Shown: positions 8,116 through 16,356 of the stretch, piece after piece | Layout: every line of letters begins with the position of its first letter | Numbering within the stretch: position 1 is the first letter of the stretch | Made by a program: the position numbers and the translations under genes | The notes under the pieces: model-generated | What the model saw: the letters and a program-made list of their open reading frames with translations, nothing else | Databases searched by the model: none | What the model was told of the DNA's origin: nothing | Source: Verrucomicrobiales bacterium | GTDB taxonomy: Bacteria; Verrucomicrobiota; Verrucomicrobiia; Verrucomicrobiales; DEV007 | Length of the DNA: 64,000 nt | Direction: 5' to 3' | NCBI GenBank assembly: GCA_029213005.1 | Contig: JARGPI010000012.1 | Coordinates: 62,001 to 126,000 of the forward strand

Positions 8116-8862
8116 TTAAACACCACGCTTCGCTCCGAATAATCGAAGATGGAGCCGGTCGGAGTAACGATACCCCCTCTCGCGGGCCCATTCAGCCACC
8201 CGACCCTGATTCGATTCAAGTTCAGCCACCGTATTGGCCTTCGGCATCAAAAAGACCCGCTCGCTGGAAATCCCGGCACGATCAACCAATTCCACGACTT
8301 CTCTCAGATCCTCTTCATCGGACACCACAAATTTGAAGTCCGCTTTTCCGGTTGCCTGCAATGCTCTGAGAACATCCGGTTTTGATCTCAAATTGGCATC
8401 AACCCCGGAATTCCTAAGCTTGGGAGAAACATTCAGTTGGTCGATCCAATCCAGAAACTCTTCGCCGGGTGTGAGAGTTCCGTTGGTTTCAATTTCGAAA
8501 TGACAATTCCTCCCGAGAATTTCCATCAGTTTTACCCAACTTTTTTCCTGGAGAAGAGGCTCACCGCCGGTAAACACGTAATTTTGACAGGGATACTTTT
8601 CCAGATACCTGGCGATCTCCGCCTCCGAGAGCGTCACGATCACATCGGATTTCCGGTATTTTTCGTAACCCGGCAATCCCTGCTTCTCGTGGGTGTATTC
8701 GGTCCCTTCCCAGTTCCAGGTGTAGTCCGTATCGCACCACACACAGTGTAAATTACAAAGTGAGGAACGAATAAAAACGGTGGGTAAACCACAGTTCCGC
8801 CCTTCACCCTGAAGGGTATGGAAAATTTCAGGGGAGCCATCAGGCATACGGGCAAGTTTCAT
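8116..8862 (-). CDS. queE: 7-carboxy-7-deazaguanine synthase (radical SAM)
   Basis: QueE converts 6-carboxytetrahydropterin to 7-carboxy-7-deazaguanine in the queuosine/7-deazaguanine pathway. The radical-SAM cluster motif is C36-x3-C40-x2-C43 within SSLCNLHCVWCDTDYTW, the family signature. Other marks are FHTLQGEG near residue 15-21, FTGGEPLLQ (the GGE motif), and IETNGTL. The length (248 aa) is in the normal range. No queC, queD or queF is adjacent, so the pathway genes are scattered. The start at 8862 places the QGEG block at the usual distance. The divergent gene starts at 9001. Confidence 0.92.
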   Translation of the reverse strand: MKLARMPDGSPEIFHTLQGEGRNCGLPTVFIRSSLCNLHCVWCDTDYTWNWEGTEYTHEKQGLPGYEKYRKSDVIVTLSEAEIARYLEKYPCQNYVFTGGEPLLQEKSWVKLMEILGRNCHFEIETNGTLTPGEEFLDWIDQLNVSPKLRNSGVDANLRSKPDVLRALQATGKADFKFVVSDEEDLREVVELVDRAGISSERVFLMPKANTVAELESNQGRVAEWARERGYRYSDRLHLRLFGAKRGV

Positions 8863-9000
8863 AGTTCAGTAAAATTTCGGGCCATTTATATAATTTCTCA
8901 GAGGTAATTATCAATTAATTGAAATTTCGCATGAAGTAATCCTTGCCAAATTGTCAACCTATCCTAAAAATGGGTTCAACCTATAACCGTAACTGACTTC

Positions 9001-11199
9001 GTGGCCTCAAATAATCCATTTTTCGAACCGCTGAATGGCGACAAAGGTAATCTAACATCTGAGTCGAATGTATTTGCAGCGTCACCCGTTGATCAACTCG
9101 TAAAAGACCGCGTGGTTGACGACGATAATCCAAGTCCGTTCACACTCGATGAACCGGAAGCGGAAAAAACTGAAGAACAGGCCCCGTCGCAGTGGGACTC
9201 CGTGTTTTCCGGTCTGCCTCAGGCGGTCATTGTTTTAAACGACCAGCAGGAGGTAATTTACACCAACTCCGCCCACGCAGAATTGCTTGGGATCGATGCC
9301 GCCGGACAGGGCATGGATGAATGGTTCGAGAAAGCCTGCCCCGATGAGGACAAACTCGATAAAGTCCTCAATTCCTGGCACGAACATATCTGGAGGAACC
9401 AACTCACCCGGACATTCTCGCTGACGAGCTCCAAAAAAGGAATTCGCCATATTGAGTTCCGCACCTCACTGTCTCCCGATGGTTTCACCATCATTCTGCA
9501 GACTGATGTCACCGATGAAATGGCTTCGGATGAAGCGCTTCGGCAGGCAAATCTCAAATTTCGTAATCTGTTTTCAAAATCCACCGGCGGTATTGTAGTC
9601 GTCAATCAGGAAGGCTTGATACACGATCTCAACGAAGCCTTTACCGAGTTTTCCGGACTGACCGCAAGGGACCTGATTGGAACTCCATTCCTGAATATCC
9701 TCAATCCCGATGATGCGGAGGCTCTCCGCCAAAGTGAAGCCAACAATCTTCAGGGAACTTCGGAGATTCCCCGGAAGGTCCGTTTCGCCTTCGATGGTGC
9801 GGACCGGGAACGCCCCGCGCTGATCAACTGCTCCTACATCACCAATCAGAACAACGAAGCGACCCTAAAGCTTTATCAATTGAAGCCCCGCGACACTCAG
9901 CTGTTAGCGAAACTTCACGAATTGTCCTCGAAAGCCCAGTCCCTGCTCGATGCGGTTCCCAACATGTTCGTTCTGCTCGATCGACAGGGCACCATTAAAG
10001 ACTGGTCACCGCCGTCCAGTAAGTGGGATGTCGATTTGGATTTCACAAAAGAGAGTATCGGACAACCCGCCCGCGCCATCTGGCCATCATTTGGAAAGAT
10101 GCTCGACATCAATCTGGGAGGCGTCTTCGATGCCGGCCTTTCCCTAAGACAGGAAATCCCGTTCGGCCCGAATCGGGTGGCATTTCCGGTGACTCTGTCA
10201 CCTTTTGGTAAGGATCTCGCTCTGGCACTGATCGAAGCGCCGACTTCGGGAGCAAACCAGCTCGCCAGTCTCTGGCAGTCTCATTTTTTCACCAGTGCCT
10301 CCGAGGCCGTCCTGATCACCTCAAACGAAGGGGACGTCATCGAAGCGAATCCGGCTGCGAGCGAATTGCTGGGCCAGACTCATTCCGCACTGACGCGTTC
10401 CAATCTGTTTCAGCTCGTGTCAAAAGCTCCCGGTTCGATGGAAGCATTTGATCTCGACCGGCTCGATGAACTCGATACCGAAAAGCGCTGGTACGACTTG
10501 CTTTCGGTCTCCGCTCACGGACCCAAACCGGTATCAGCCAACATTATTCCCGTCAAAAACAGTGAAGGAATTGTCATTCAATTTGTTGCGATACTGCAAC
10601 CCAAGCAGGTTTCATCACTTTCAGAATCAGACGTGCTGGAGCTGTCGCAGAGCCAGTTTAGAAGCCAACTTCAGACCATAACCAGTCTCTTCTCAATCGC
10701 TCCCGACGGTGGCGATTCCGCCTCATTTGTCACCTGGTTGATCCGCTTGAAGGTTCTGGCCGAATCGATGACAAGTAGTAAGCGGGTTGGCATCATCCAC
10801 TTGCTTCGGGACATCGCCGACCAGGTTTCCTCCGTTGCCGGAAAAGGCCTCGGACCCAGAGAGGTTGTGATCAGCGGTTCCAGCTCTCTGACGATAGAAA
10901 ACGAAATCGCGACACCATTTGCCCTCCTTGCCGGAGAAGTGATGTGTCTCGGCGTCTGTAGCAACGAAGTGGGCCCCGGCCCCTCTGTTTACATCGATGT
11001 GGAGAGCTACGAGGGTAATATTCTTCTGACCGCAAAACCTGGAGAGAATCGTAATCTTTTCACTCCTGATAAAATGGAGAATGCCAAGGTGATTGAAATC
11101 CTCGTTGAACAGATCAGAGGCAAAATTTCAATCGGCGTGGGTGATGATAATATTCACACCGCCTCCTTACGCCTCACATTTCCCTGCCAACAATCCTGA
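9001..11199 (+). CDS. Multi-PAS sensor protein with decayed HisKA_2/HATPase core
   Basis: A 732-residue soluble protein with a GTG start and no membrane segments. After an acidic N-terminus it has PAS-like domains at about 63-175, 185-290, 305-405 and 425-535 (for example VIVLNDQQEVIYTNSAH and LITSNEGDVIEANPAASELLG). From about 545 the pattern matches a HisKA_2 dimerisation helix pair: SQFRSQLQTITSLF aligns to the usual HHRVKNNLQLI block, but the phosphoacceptor His is replaced. The following ATPase-like part has EVMCLGVC where ELVTNALKH is expected, so the Asn of the N-box is gone, and no DxGxG box is evident. It is probably a pseudokinase that senses and passes on a signal. The hybrid kinase gene starts 5 bp downstream, so they are likely partners. 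Confidence 0.7.
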   Translation: MASNNPFFEPLNGDKGNLTSESNVFAASPVDQLVKDRVVDDDNPSPFTLDEPEAEKTEEQAPSQWDSVFSGLPQAVIVLNDQQEVIYTNSAHAELLGIDAAGQGMDEWFEKACPDEDKLDKVLNSWHEHIWRNQLTRTFSLTSSKKGIRHIEFRTSLSPDGFTIILQTDVTDEMASDEALRQANLKFRNLFSKSTGGIVVVNQEGLIHDLNEAFTEFSGLTARDLIGTPFLNILNPDDAEALRQSEANNLQGTSEIPRKVRFAFDGADRERPALINCSYITNQNNEATLKLYQLKPRDTQLLAKLHELSSKAQSLLDAVPNMFVLLDRQGTIKDWSPPSSKWDVDLDFTKESIGQPARAIWPSFGKMLDINLGGVFDAGLSLRQEIPFGPNRVAFPVTLSPFGKDLALALIEAPTSGANQLASLWQSHFFTSASEAVLITSNEGDVIEANPAASELLGQTHSALTRSNLFQLVSKAPGSMEAFDLDRLDELDTEKRWYDLLSVSAHGPKPVSANIIPVKNSEGIVIQFVAILQPKQVSSLSESDVLELSQSQFRSQLQTITSLFSIAPDGGDSASFVTWLIRLKVLAESMTSSKRVGIIHLLRDIADQVSSVAGKGLGPREVVISGSSSLTIENEIATPFALLAGEVMCLGVCSNEVGPGPSVYIDVESYEGNILLTAKPGENRNLFTPDKMENAKVIEILVEQIRGKISIGVGDDNIHTASLRLTFPCQQS

Positions 11200-11204
11200 A
11201 ATAA

Positions 11205-13643
11205 ATGAGCGAGACGCACGACAGCTCACTTAGCATTCTTATTGCCGAAAACGATCGAATCGTGGCACGGGATATTGAATTAACCCTGCAACGAAGAGGT
11301 TTTCTGGTTGTCGGGAAACCGAACAGTCAGGCGGAAGCTCTATCACTGGTAAAAGAATCAAAACCGAATATCGCAATCCTTTCGATCAATTTCGGAGGAG
11401 ACAACGAAGGGATCGAACTGGCAAAACGCTTGAAAGAGGAATGCGGACTTCCCGTCATTTTTCTGACGGGCCGCTCGGAAGACGCGGTCTTTGATAAGGC
11501 GAGAACCGCTAAACCGGCCGGTTATGTGAGAAAACCCTTCAGCGGGGCGGAACTTATCGCCAGTATCGAAGCAGCGGCCTATCGAATCGATCCCGACAAG
11601 TATCTGGAGGATCGCATCCCTGCGATACGCTCGGTAGCAGGGCCGCTGGAAGAAAGCGTCATCGTTTCGGGTATTGATGGACGGGTCGTCCTCATGAACG
11701 AGTCGGCTGAAAGACTCACCGGATGGAAGGAAGACGAAGCCACCGGTAATTTGTACAGCAAAATTGTTCCGACCAGCTTCACAGGTCGGGAAAACGGCGT
11801 CAATGGAGTCAACGGCGGAACCGTTTGTCTTTTGACTGACCGCAAAGGACGTCAGCATTCCGTAAAAGCGATCACCACTCCGGTTCGGGATGAGAAAACG
11901 GAACTTCTCGGAACTATCACCATCCTGAAAAACCAACCGGGACCAGGCGACGCGATTCCCGGTTTAGGCGCTGAGGAAAAAGTGATCCCCGGACAAGCGC
12001 GGGCAATTGATGCATTTGAGAAGATCGTGACGAGTCCGGCGTATGAAAAAGCGATCGGAAAAGAGGAAGCCCCTTCGAAAGAGGAGACGGAACAAAAAGC
12101 CGACTCGCCATCCCACCAATTGCTGCTCGATCAACTGGGCGATCCCCTGCTGGTTCTTGACCGTGATTTGAATGTCATCCAGGCAAATTCTGAAGCTCTG
12201 TCCACTTTCACGGGAGAGCTGCCAGTGCTGGGACGGCCCTTTTTCGACCTTTTCTCAACGGATGATACCGACCACTACGAGAGCGACTTCTTGAAGCCTC
12301 TCGTTGATGGAAAACGTCATCGCTTTGAGTTTCACGACATCGACCGGGGAATCTGGTTTGAGATCTGGCTCTACCGCTCTCATGAAGGCCTAATCGCTTT
12401 GTTTCATGATGTTTCGGAAAGTAAAATCACCAAAGCGGAAGAAGTTCGCCAGCATCGTCTTGAGGGACTTGGCCTACTTGCCCGCGGTTTTGCTCACGAT
12501 TTCAACAATCACCTGACTACCGTCTCCGGAAATATTGGTCTCGCCAAGGAATTACAGAAAGATCCCGATCTTATTGAAATGCTTGGCGAAGCTGAAGTTG
12601 CTTCGTCACGGGCCGCTGGATTGGTCCAGCAACTGATGACCTTTGCCACCGGTGGACGCCCGGTCCGGGAGCCTGTCAAAATTTCCGATTTGCTGCGCCA
12701 GGTGCTTTCAGAACACCGGATGGGGAAACCCTCGATCCGATACCAGTTCGCCTGCGCAGACAGTGATATCAGGGCAAATGTCGATCGGGCTCAGGTCCGG
12801 AGAGTCATCGAGAATTTACTCAACAATGCCGAAGCCGCGATGCCCTCGGGGGGAACGCTGACGGTGCGGTGCGAATTGACCAAAACGGAGGATATCAAAA
12901 TCTACGGTAAAGACACCCCCTCCTCCGTTGACGATTTTCTTTTAATCGAGGTATCCGACACCGGAGTTGGTATGACGCCTGAGGTCCTTTCGAAAGCGAC
13001 CGAACCTTATTACTCCTCGCGGGAGTCCGACAATGCCACCGGCATCGGACTGACCGTCTGTGAGTCGATTGCCAAAGCTCACGAAGGCTTCCTATACCTC
13101 AAGTCAGCACCCGGCAAAGGAACCACCGCTGTGTTTTGCGTGCCTCAAGGCCTCAATGACAGCTACGTGAAGTGGCAGGAAGTGAATACTTCAAAGCCAA
13201 CCCGAAAAAGCGCCGCCGAACTGGAACAACTCGATTTCAATCCGGAAGATTACCGAATTCTGGTGTTGGAAGACGATGGACAGATCCGCCGTCTGATGGG
13301 AGCAACCCTCCGCCGATGCGGCTACGAAGTCGTCGAAACGGCGGAAGGCAACGAAACCCTTTCTGAATACCGTAAGGCTCAGGAAATTAAAGATCCCTTC
13401 GATCTTGTGATTACGGACCTCACCATCGAACAGGGAATGGGTGGCTTGGAAACCATGAGAAGACTTCGGGAAATGGACCAGGAAGTTGTCGCCATCGTAT
13501 CGAGTGGTTATTCTGACGCGGCAGCGATGTCAAATCCGTCAGCATTCGGTTTCCGGGGCGTTATTCCCAAGCCCTATTCGCCGCACGTCCTGAAAGACAG
13601 TGTCGGCAACGTGATCGGAACCTATTGCCGGAGAAAAGCGTAA
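11205..13643 (+). CDS. Hybrid histidine kinase: decayed REC - PAS - PAS - HisKA - HATPase - REC
   Basis: An 812-residue soluble kinase. The N-terminal receiver (about 8-125) keeps the acidic E15-N-D17 pocket and the Lys in VRKPF, but the phosphorylated Asp is replaced by Ser60 (AILSINF). Two PAS-like domains follow (about 140-250 and 305-410). HisKA has FAHDFNNHL with H431. The ATPase has NLLNNAEAAMPSGG (N-box), DTGVGM (G1) and GIGLTVC (G2). The C-terminal receiver (about 685-805) is intact, with acceptor D738 in ITDLTIE and the Lys in PKPYS. This core type is common in bacterial hybrid kinases of the NtrB-like group. The output partner is not adjacent. It is co-transcribed with the preceding PAS protein and sits upstream of the PhnD-like gene. 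Confidence 0.85.
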   Translation: MSETHDSSLSILIAENDRIVARDIELTLQRRGFLVVGKPNSQAEALSLVKESKPNIAILSINFGGDNEGIELAKRLKEECGLPVIFLTGRSEDAVFDKARTAKPAGYVRKPFSGAELIASIEAAAYRIDPDKYLEDRIPAIRSVAGPLEESVIVSGIDGRVVLMNESAERLTGWKEDEATGNLYSKIVPTSFTGRENGVNGVNGGTVCLLTDRKGRQHSVKAITTPVRDEKTELLGTITILKNQPGPGDAIPGLGAEEKVIPGQARAIDAFEKIVTSPAYEKAIGKEEAPSKEETEQKADSPSHQLLLDQLGDPLLVLDRDLNVIQANSEALSTFTGELPVLGRPFFDLFSTDDTDHYESDFLKPLVDGKRHRFEFHDIDRGIWFEIWLYRSHEGLIALFHDVSESKITKAEEVRQHRLEGLGLLARGFAHDFNNHLTTVSGNIGLAKELQKDPDLIEMLGEAEVASSRAAGLVQQLMTFATGGRPVREPVKISDLLRQVLSEHRMGKPSIRYQFACADSDIRANVDRAQVRRVIENLLNNAEAAMPSGGTLTVRCELTKTEDIKIYGKDTPSSVDDFLLIEVSDTGVGMTPEVLSKATEPYYSSRESDNATGIGLTVCESIAKAHEGFLYLKSAPGKGTTAVFCVPQGLNDSYVKWQEVNTSKPTRKSAAELEQLDFNPEDYRILVLEDDGQIRRLMGATLRRCGYEVVETAEGNETLSEYRKAQEIKDPFDLVITDLTIEQGMGGLETMRRLREMDQEVVAIVSSGYSDAAAMSNPSAFGFRGVIPKPYSPHVLKDSVGNVIGTYCRRKA

Positions 13644-13660
13644 TTCCCGATTGCAACGAA

Positions 13661-13678
13661 GAATTTTCTGGAAAATTC
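13661..13678. other. Short perfect palindrome after the hybrid kinase gene
   Basis: GAATTTTCTGGAAAATTC is an 8+8 inverted repeat around TG, 18 bp after the kinase stop. It lacks a following T-run, so it is at best a weak terminator or a binding site for the phnD-like promoter downstream. Confidence 0.3.
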
Positions 13679-13785
13679 AGGAAAGGGCGACAGAGTTCGG
13701 TCGTCTGACACTCGGAAATTCTCCGGGTTCAGGATCTACCATATACAATGGTCATTCTTCTTAAACAAAAACCAATAATAAACCG

Positions 13786-14703
13786 ATGTTGAAAAGATCA
13801 CTTTTCCGCGTCGGTCTGGCAGCGGTAACCACCTTGGCCCTCATAGGCTGTGGCGGTACTCCGACCCCGACCGATGAGGATAGCAATTCCACCACCTTTA
13901 TCGTCTCTGCAATCCCTGACGAAAAGATCACCGAGCAAAAAGTCAGATTCGATAAGCTGGCCGAATACCTCACTGAAAAACTCGGGGTCAAAACCGAATT
14001 CATTTTCTCAAAAGACTACGCCGACGCAGTCACTAAATTCAAAAACGGGGAAGCACACCTCGTCTGGTTCGGAGGTCTCTCCGGCGTTCAGGCGCGAATG
14101 GAAGTTCCCGGTGCTGAAGCGATTGCGCAGGGTAAAGCTGACCCGAAATACAAGTCTTACATCATCGCAAACAAAGCCGTCGGATTGACTCCTTCGGATG
14201 AGTTTCCTGCGGAGATTAAAGATAAAACGTTCACCTTCGGTTCTCCGGGCTCAACCTCCGGTCGTCTCATGCCGACGTTTTTCATCATGGAAAACAACGG
14301 CGGGATTCAACCTGATGAGTGGTTCACCACCAAACCAGCCTTCCAAATGAGTGGCGGTCACGTCGCAACCGCCAACGCCGTTGCTGATGGAACCTATCAA
14401 GTGGGAGCACTCAACTACAAAACCTACGATTTGCTGGTTGAAACCGACGAGAAAATCAAAACGAATACGGTTAAGATCTGGACCACGCCTTTTTACGCGG
14501 ACTACAACTTCACGATTCATCCCGATGCGAAAAAAGCATTTGGTGAAGACTTCTTCCAGAAAGTTCAGGACGCACTGGTAGCGGCTCCGGAAGGTTCCGA
14601 CACTCTGAAGGCAATCAACCGCGATGCGATTATTCCTGCGAAAAACTCTGACTTCGAAGGCATTAAGCAAACCGCTGTTAAAGTGGGCCTTATAAAAGAG
14701 TAA
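13786..14703 (+). CDS. phnD: PhnD-like phosphate/phosphonate-type substrate-binding lipoprotein
   Basis: A 305-residue periplasmic binding protein. Its lipoprotein signal (MLKRSLFRVGLAAVTTLAL then LIGC) puts the lipidated Cys at residue 22. The mature domain follows the PhnD/SsuA2-like family: VSAIPDEKITEQ, LAEYLTEKLG, AVTKFKNGEAHLVWFGG, then a FGSPGSTSGRLMP block that forms the oxyanion pocket. Family members bind phosphonates, phosphite or phosphate; the exact ligand cannot be read from sequence. It is followed 14 bp later by a PhnC-like ATPase, but no PhnE permease is nearby. The kinase genes upstream raise the possibility that the binding protein also serves sensing. Confidence 0.82.
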   Translation: MLKRSLFRVGLAAVTTLALIGCGGTPTPTDEDSNSTTFIVSAIPDEKITEQKVRFDKLAEYLTEKLGVKTEFIFSKDYADAVTKFKNGEAHLVWFGGLSGVQARMEVPGAEAIAQGKADPKYKSYIIANKAVGLTPSDEFPAEIKDKTFTFGSPGSTSGRLMPTFFIMENNGGIQPDEWFTTKPAFQMSGGHVATANAVADGTYQVGALNYKTYDLLVETDEKIKTNTVKIWTTPFYADYNFTIHPDAKKAFGEDFFQKVQDALVAAPEGSDTLKAINRDAIIPAKNSDFEGIKQTAVKVGLIKE

Positions 14704-14717
14704 CCCGACCGACACGC

Positions 14718-15494
14718 ATGCCTGACTCAGCCTTTACGCTCGATGGTGTGACGTGTCGTTACGGTGATCTGAAAGCAATCAATGAGGTGTCCCTGAATAT
14801 CGATTCAGGCCACCAGGTCGCCTTTATAGGCCCCAGCGGAAGTGGGAAAACCACCTTGTTGAAATTGCTGAACACCATGCGCGTCCCGGATGAGGGGCGC
14901 GTTTCTGTTCTCGGGACAGATGTCACAACCTGCAGCGCGCGGGAAATGAGAGAATTTCGCAGGCGTATCGCCACCATCCCTCAACATCTTGGCCTGGTTG
15001 ACAACTTAACCGTCGCGCAAAATATCGTGTTAGGACGCGGCGGCTACCGGGGCACCTTTCGCTCCGTTCGGGATTTGATCTTTCCGTCAAAATCGGATCT
15101 CAGCGAGATTCATGCGATTCTCGACCGGGTCGGGATCGAAGAAAAGCTGTTTTCCCGCACTTCAGACCTTTCAGGCGGTCAGAAACAGCGCGTCGCCATC
15201 GCCCGCGCCTTATTCCAGAAACCGGAGGCTCTTCTTGCCGACGAACCGGTATCCAGTGTCGACCCGGCGAGGGCTCACGATACCATTAAGCTCCTCACCG
15301 AACTCTCCACCGAAAACCATTTTACGCTCTGCGTCAGCCTTCACCATATAGAGCTGGCCAAAGAATTTTTCCCGAGGCTGGTCGGACTGCGATCCGGCAA
15401 AGTCGTGTTGGACGGATCGGCGGAAGAACTCGATGAGAGCACCCTCACTTCGCTGTTTCTGCTCAACGAAGCGGAAATGATGACTGACGCCTAG
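14718..15494 (+). CDS. phnC: PhnC-like ABC transporter ATPase
   Basis: A 258-residue ABC ATPase paired with the PhnD-like protein. Walker A is GPSGSGKTT (near residues 35-43), the Q-loop region is TIPQHLGLVDNL, the signature is LSGGQKQRVAIARAL, Walker B is LLADEPVSSVDP, and the switch His is in SLHHIELA. The set is complete, so it should hydrolyse ATP. The VSSVDPARA form is typical of PhnC. The normal third partner, permease PhnE, is absent; the next gene is an unrelated lipoprotein after a 100-bp gap. Either the permease is encoded elsewhere or the ATPase is shared. Confidence 0.85.
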   Translation: MPDSAFTLDGVTCRYGDLKAINEVSLNIDSGHQVAFIGPSGSGKTTLLKLLNTMRVPDEGRVSVLGTDVTTCSAREMREFRRRIATIPQHLGLVDNLTVAQNIVLGRGGYRGTFRSVRDLIFPSKSDLSEIHAILDRVGIEEKLFSRTSDLSGGQKQRVAIARALFQKPEALLADEPVSSVDPARAHDTIKLLTELSTENHFTLCVSLHHIELAKEFFPRLVGLRSGKVVLDGSAEELDESTLTSLFLLNEAEMMTDA

Positions 15495-15560
15495 CTGAGA
15501 CCAAACCCGGAAGAAGTTTTTAAATTAATTAACATTTATTTATAATTAATGTTGATTTAG

Positions 15561-15581
15561 CACTAATTAATGGAATTAGTG
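15561..15581. promoter_or_regulatory. Perfect dyad CACTAATT-N5-AATTAGTG in the leader of the lipoprotein gene
   Basis: CACTAATTAATGGAATTAGTG has 8-bp arms and a 5-bp spacer. It lies 2 bp before the AGGAG ribosome site (15584-15588) of the gene at 15595. As DNA it would be an operator over the start of transcription; as RNA, a weak hairpin beside the ribosome site. The surrounding 15530-15570 is very AT-rich and contains a second, imperfect AACAT/ATGTT dyad. Confidence 0.45.
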
Positions 15582-15594
15582 TAGGAGATCCATT

Positions 15595-16356
15595 ATGACC
15601 CCGGCGTTCTCCGATTTAGTTTACAAAACATTTCTCCAGATTTCATTGCTGGTGGTTTTGGTTTTATTCCTTTCTGCCTGTGCCAGCGATCCGGGAGGTA
15701 AAGCCTGCGTGGTTACTTCCACCTCAGCAAAACGGAGTTTCCATTCGAAAAAATGGGGCAATAAGTATCCCCGCGCCACTTCGCGAACTTTGACTCGATC
15801 GGCTCGAGACTGCGTGGTTTCGACTGCGACTTATGGATCACGCGCCCCGATTCATGCCGAGCCGGTGAAGGCCGCCGCGCCTGTGGAAAAGAAGGCCGTC
15901 CAGGTTGAGGATGTGGTTGTCAGTGAGACTCTTACCTTGCCGGTCGAGCCTCTCCCCGTTGTTGCCACACCAGTTCCGACAATGCCTCAGAATTTTAAGG
16001 AAGAGCCGGCCGAAGCAGCTCGCAAAAATATTTTGGTGAAAGCCAAAGGTGCCGACCAAATTATCGTGGCGGATGATGACAATGTGACGATCGAGGGTAG
16101 CGGCGGAATTGTGATGATCAGCGGACGTTGCGTCAATTTAACTCTCAAAGCCGATAAAACCGAGATCTACTGCGATATCGCAACGAACGTCTCGATCACG
16201 GGTGATGATAACTCCATTACCCTCGGGACTATCGGCGAATGCAAGATTCCGGGAAATAACAACAAAGTGAGCTGGGAAAGCGGATTCACCAGTGGCACCG
16301 CCCCGAAGATCGAATCGACCGGCGAGGGCAATGTTCTGAAAAAACGGACGCTCTAA
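15595..16356 (+). CDS. Lipoprotein with C-terminal DUF3060-like beta repeat domain
   Basis: A 253-residue predicted lipoprotein. The signal ends in LFLSAC, placing the lipidated Cys near residue 29. The middle is a low-complexity Ala/Val/Pro/Glu linker (about 85-135). The C-terminal 110 residues contain short repeats such as NVTIEGSGG, NVSITGDDNSITLG and IPGNNNKVSW. These Gly/Asn turns fit the DUF3060 pattern and suggest a small beta-helix or beta-sheet on the cell surface. The function is unknown. A good AGGAG ribosome site precedes the ATG by 6 bp. The end overlaps the convergent sulfatase gene by 4 bp. Confidence 0.65.
   Translation: MTPAFSDLVYKTFLQISLLVVLVLFLSACASDPGGKACVVTSTSAKRSFHSKKWGNKYPRATSRTLTRSARDCVVSTATYGSRAPIHAEPVKAAAPVEKKAVQVEDVVVSETLTLPVEPLPVVATPVPTMPQNFKEEPAEAARKNILVKAKGADQIIVADDDNVTIEGSGGIVMISGRCVNLTLKADKTEIYCDIATNVSITGDDNSITLGTIGECKIPGNNNKVSWESGFTSGTAPKIESTGEGNVLKKRTL

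Noticed and set aside
8863..9000. Possible riboswitch (preQ1) between queE and the PAS-protein gene
   Set aside because: No preQ1-type H-type pseudoknot or conserved loop could be seen on the queE leader strand.
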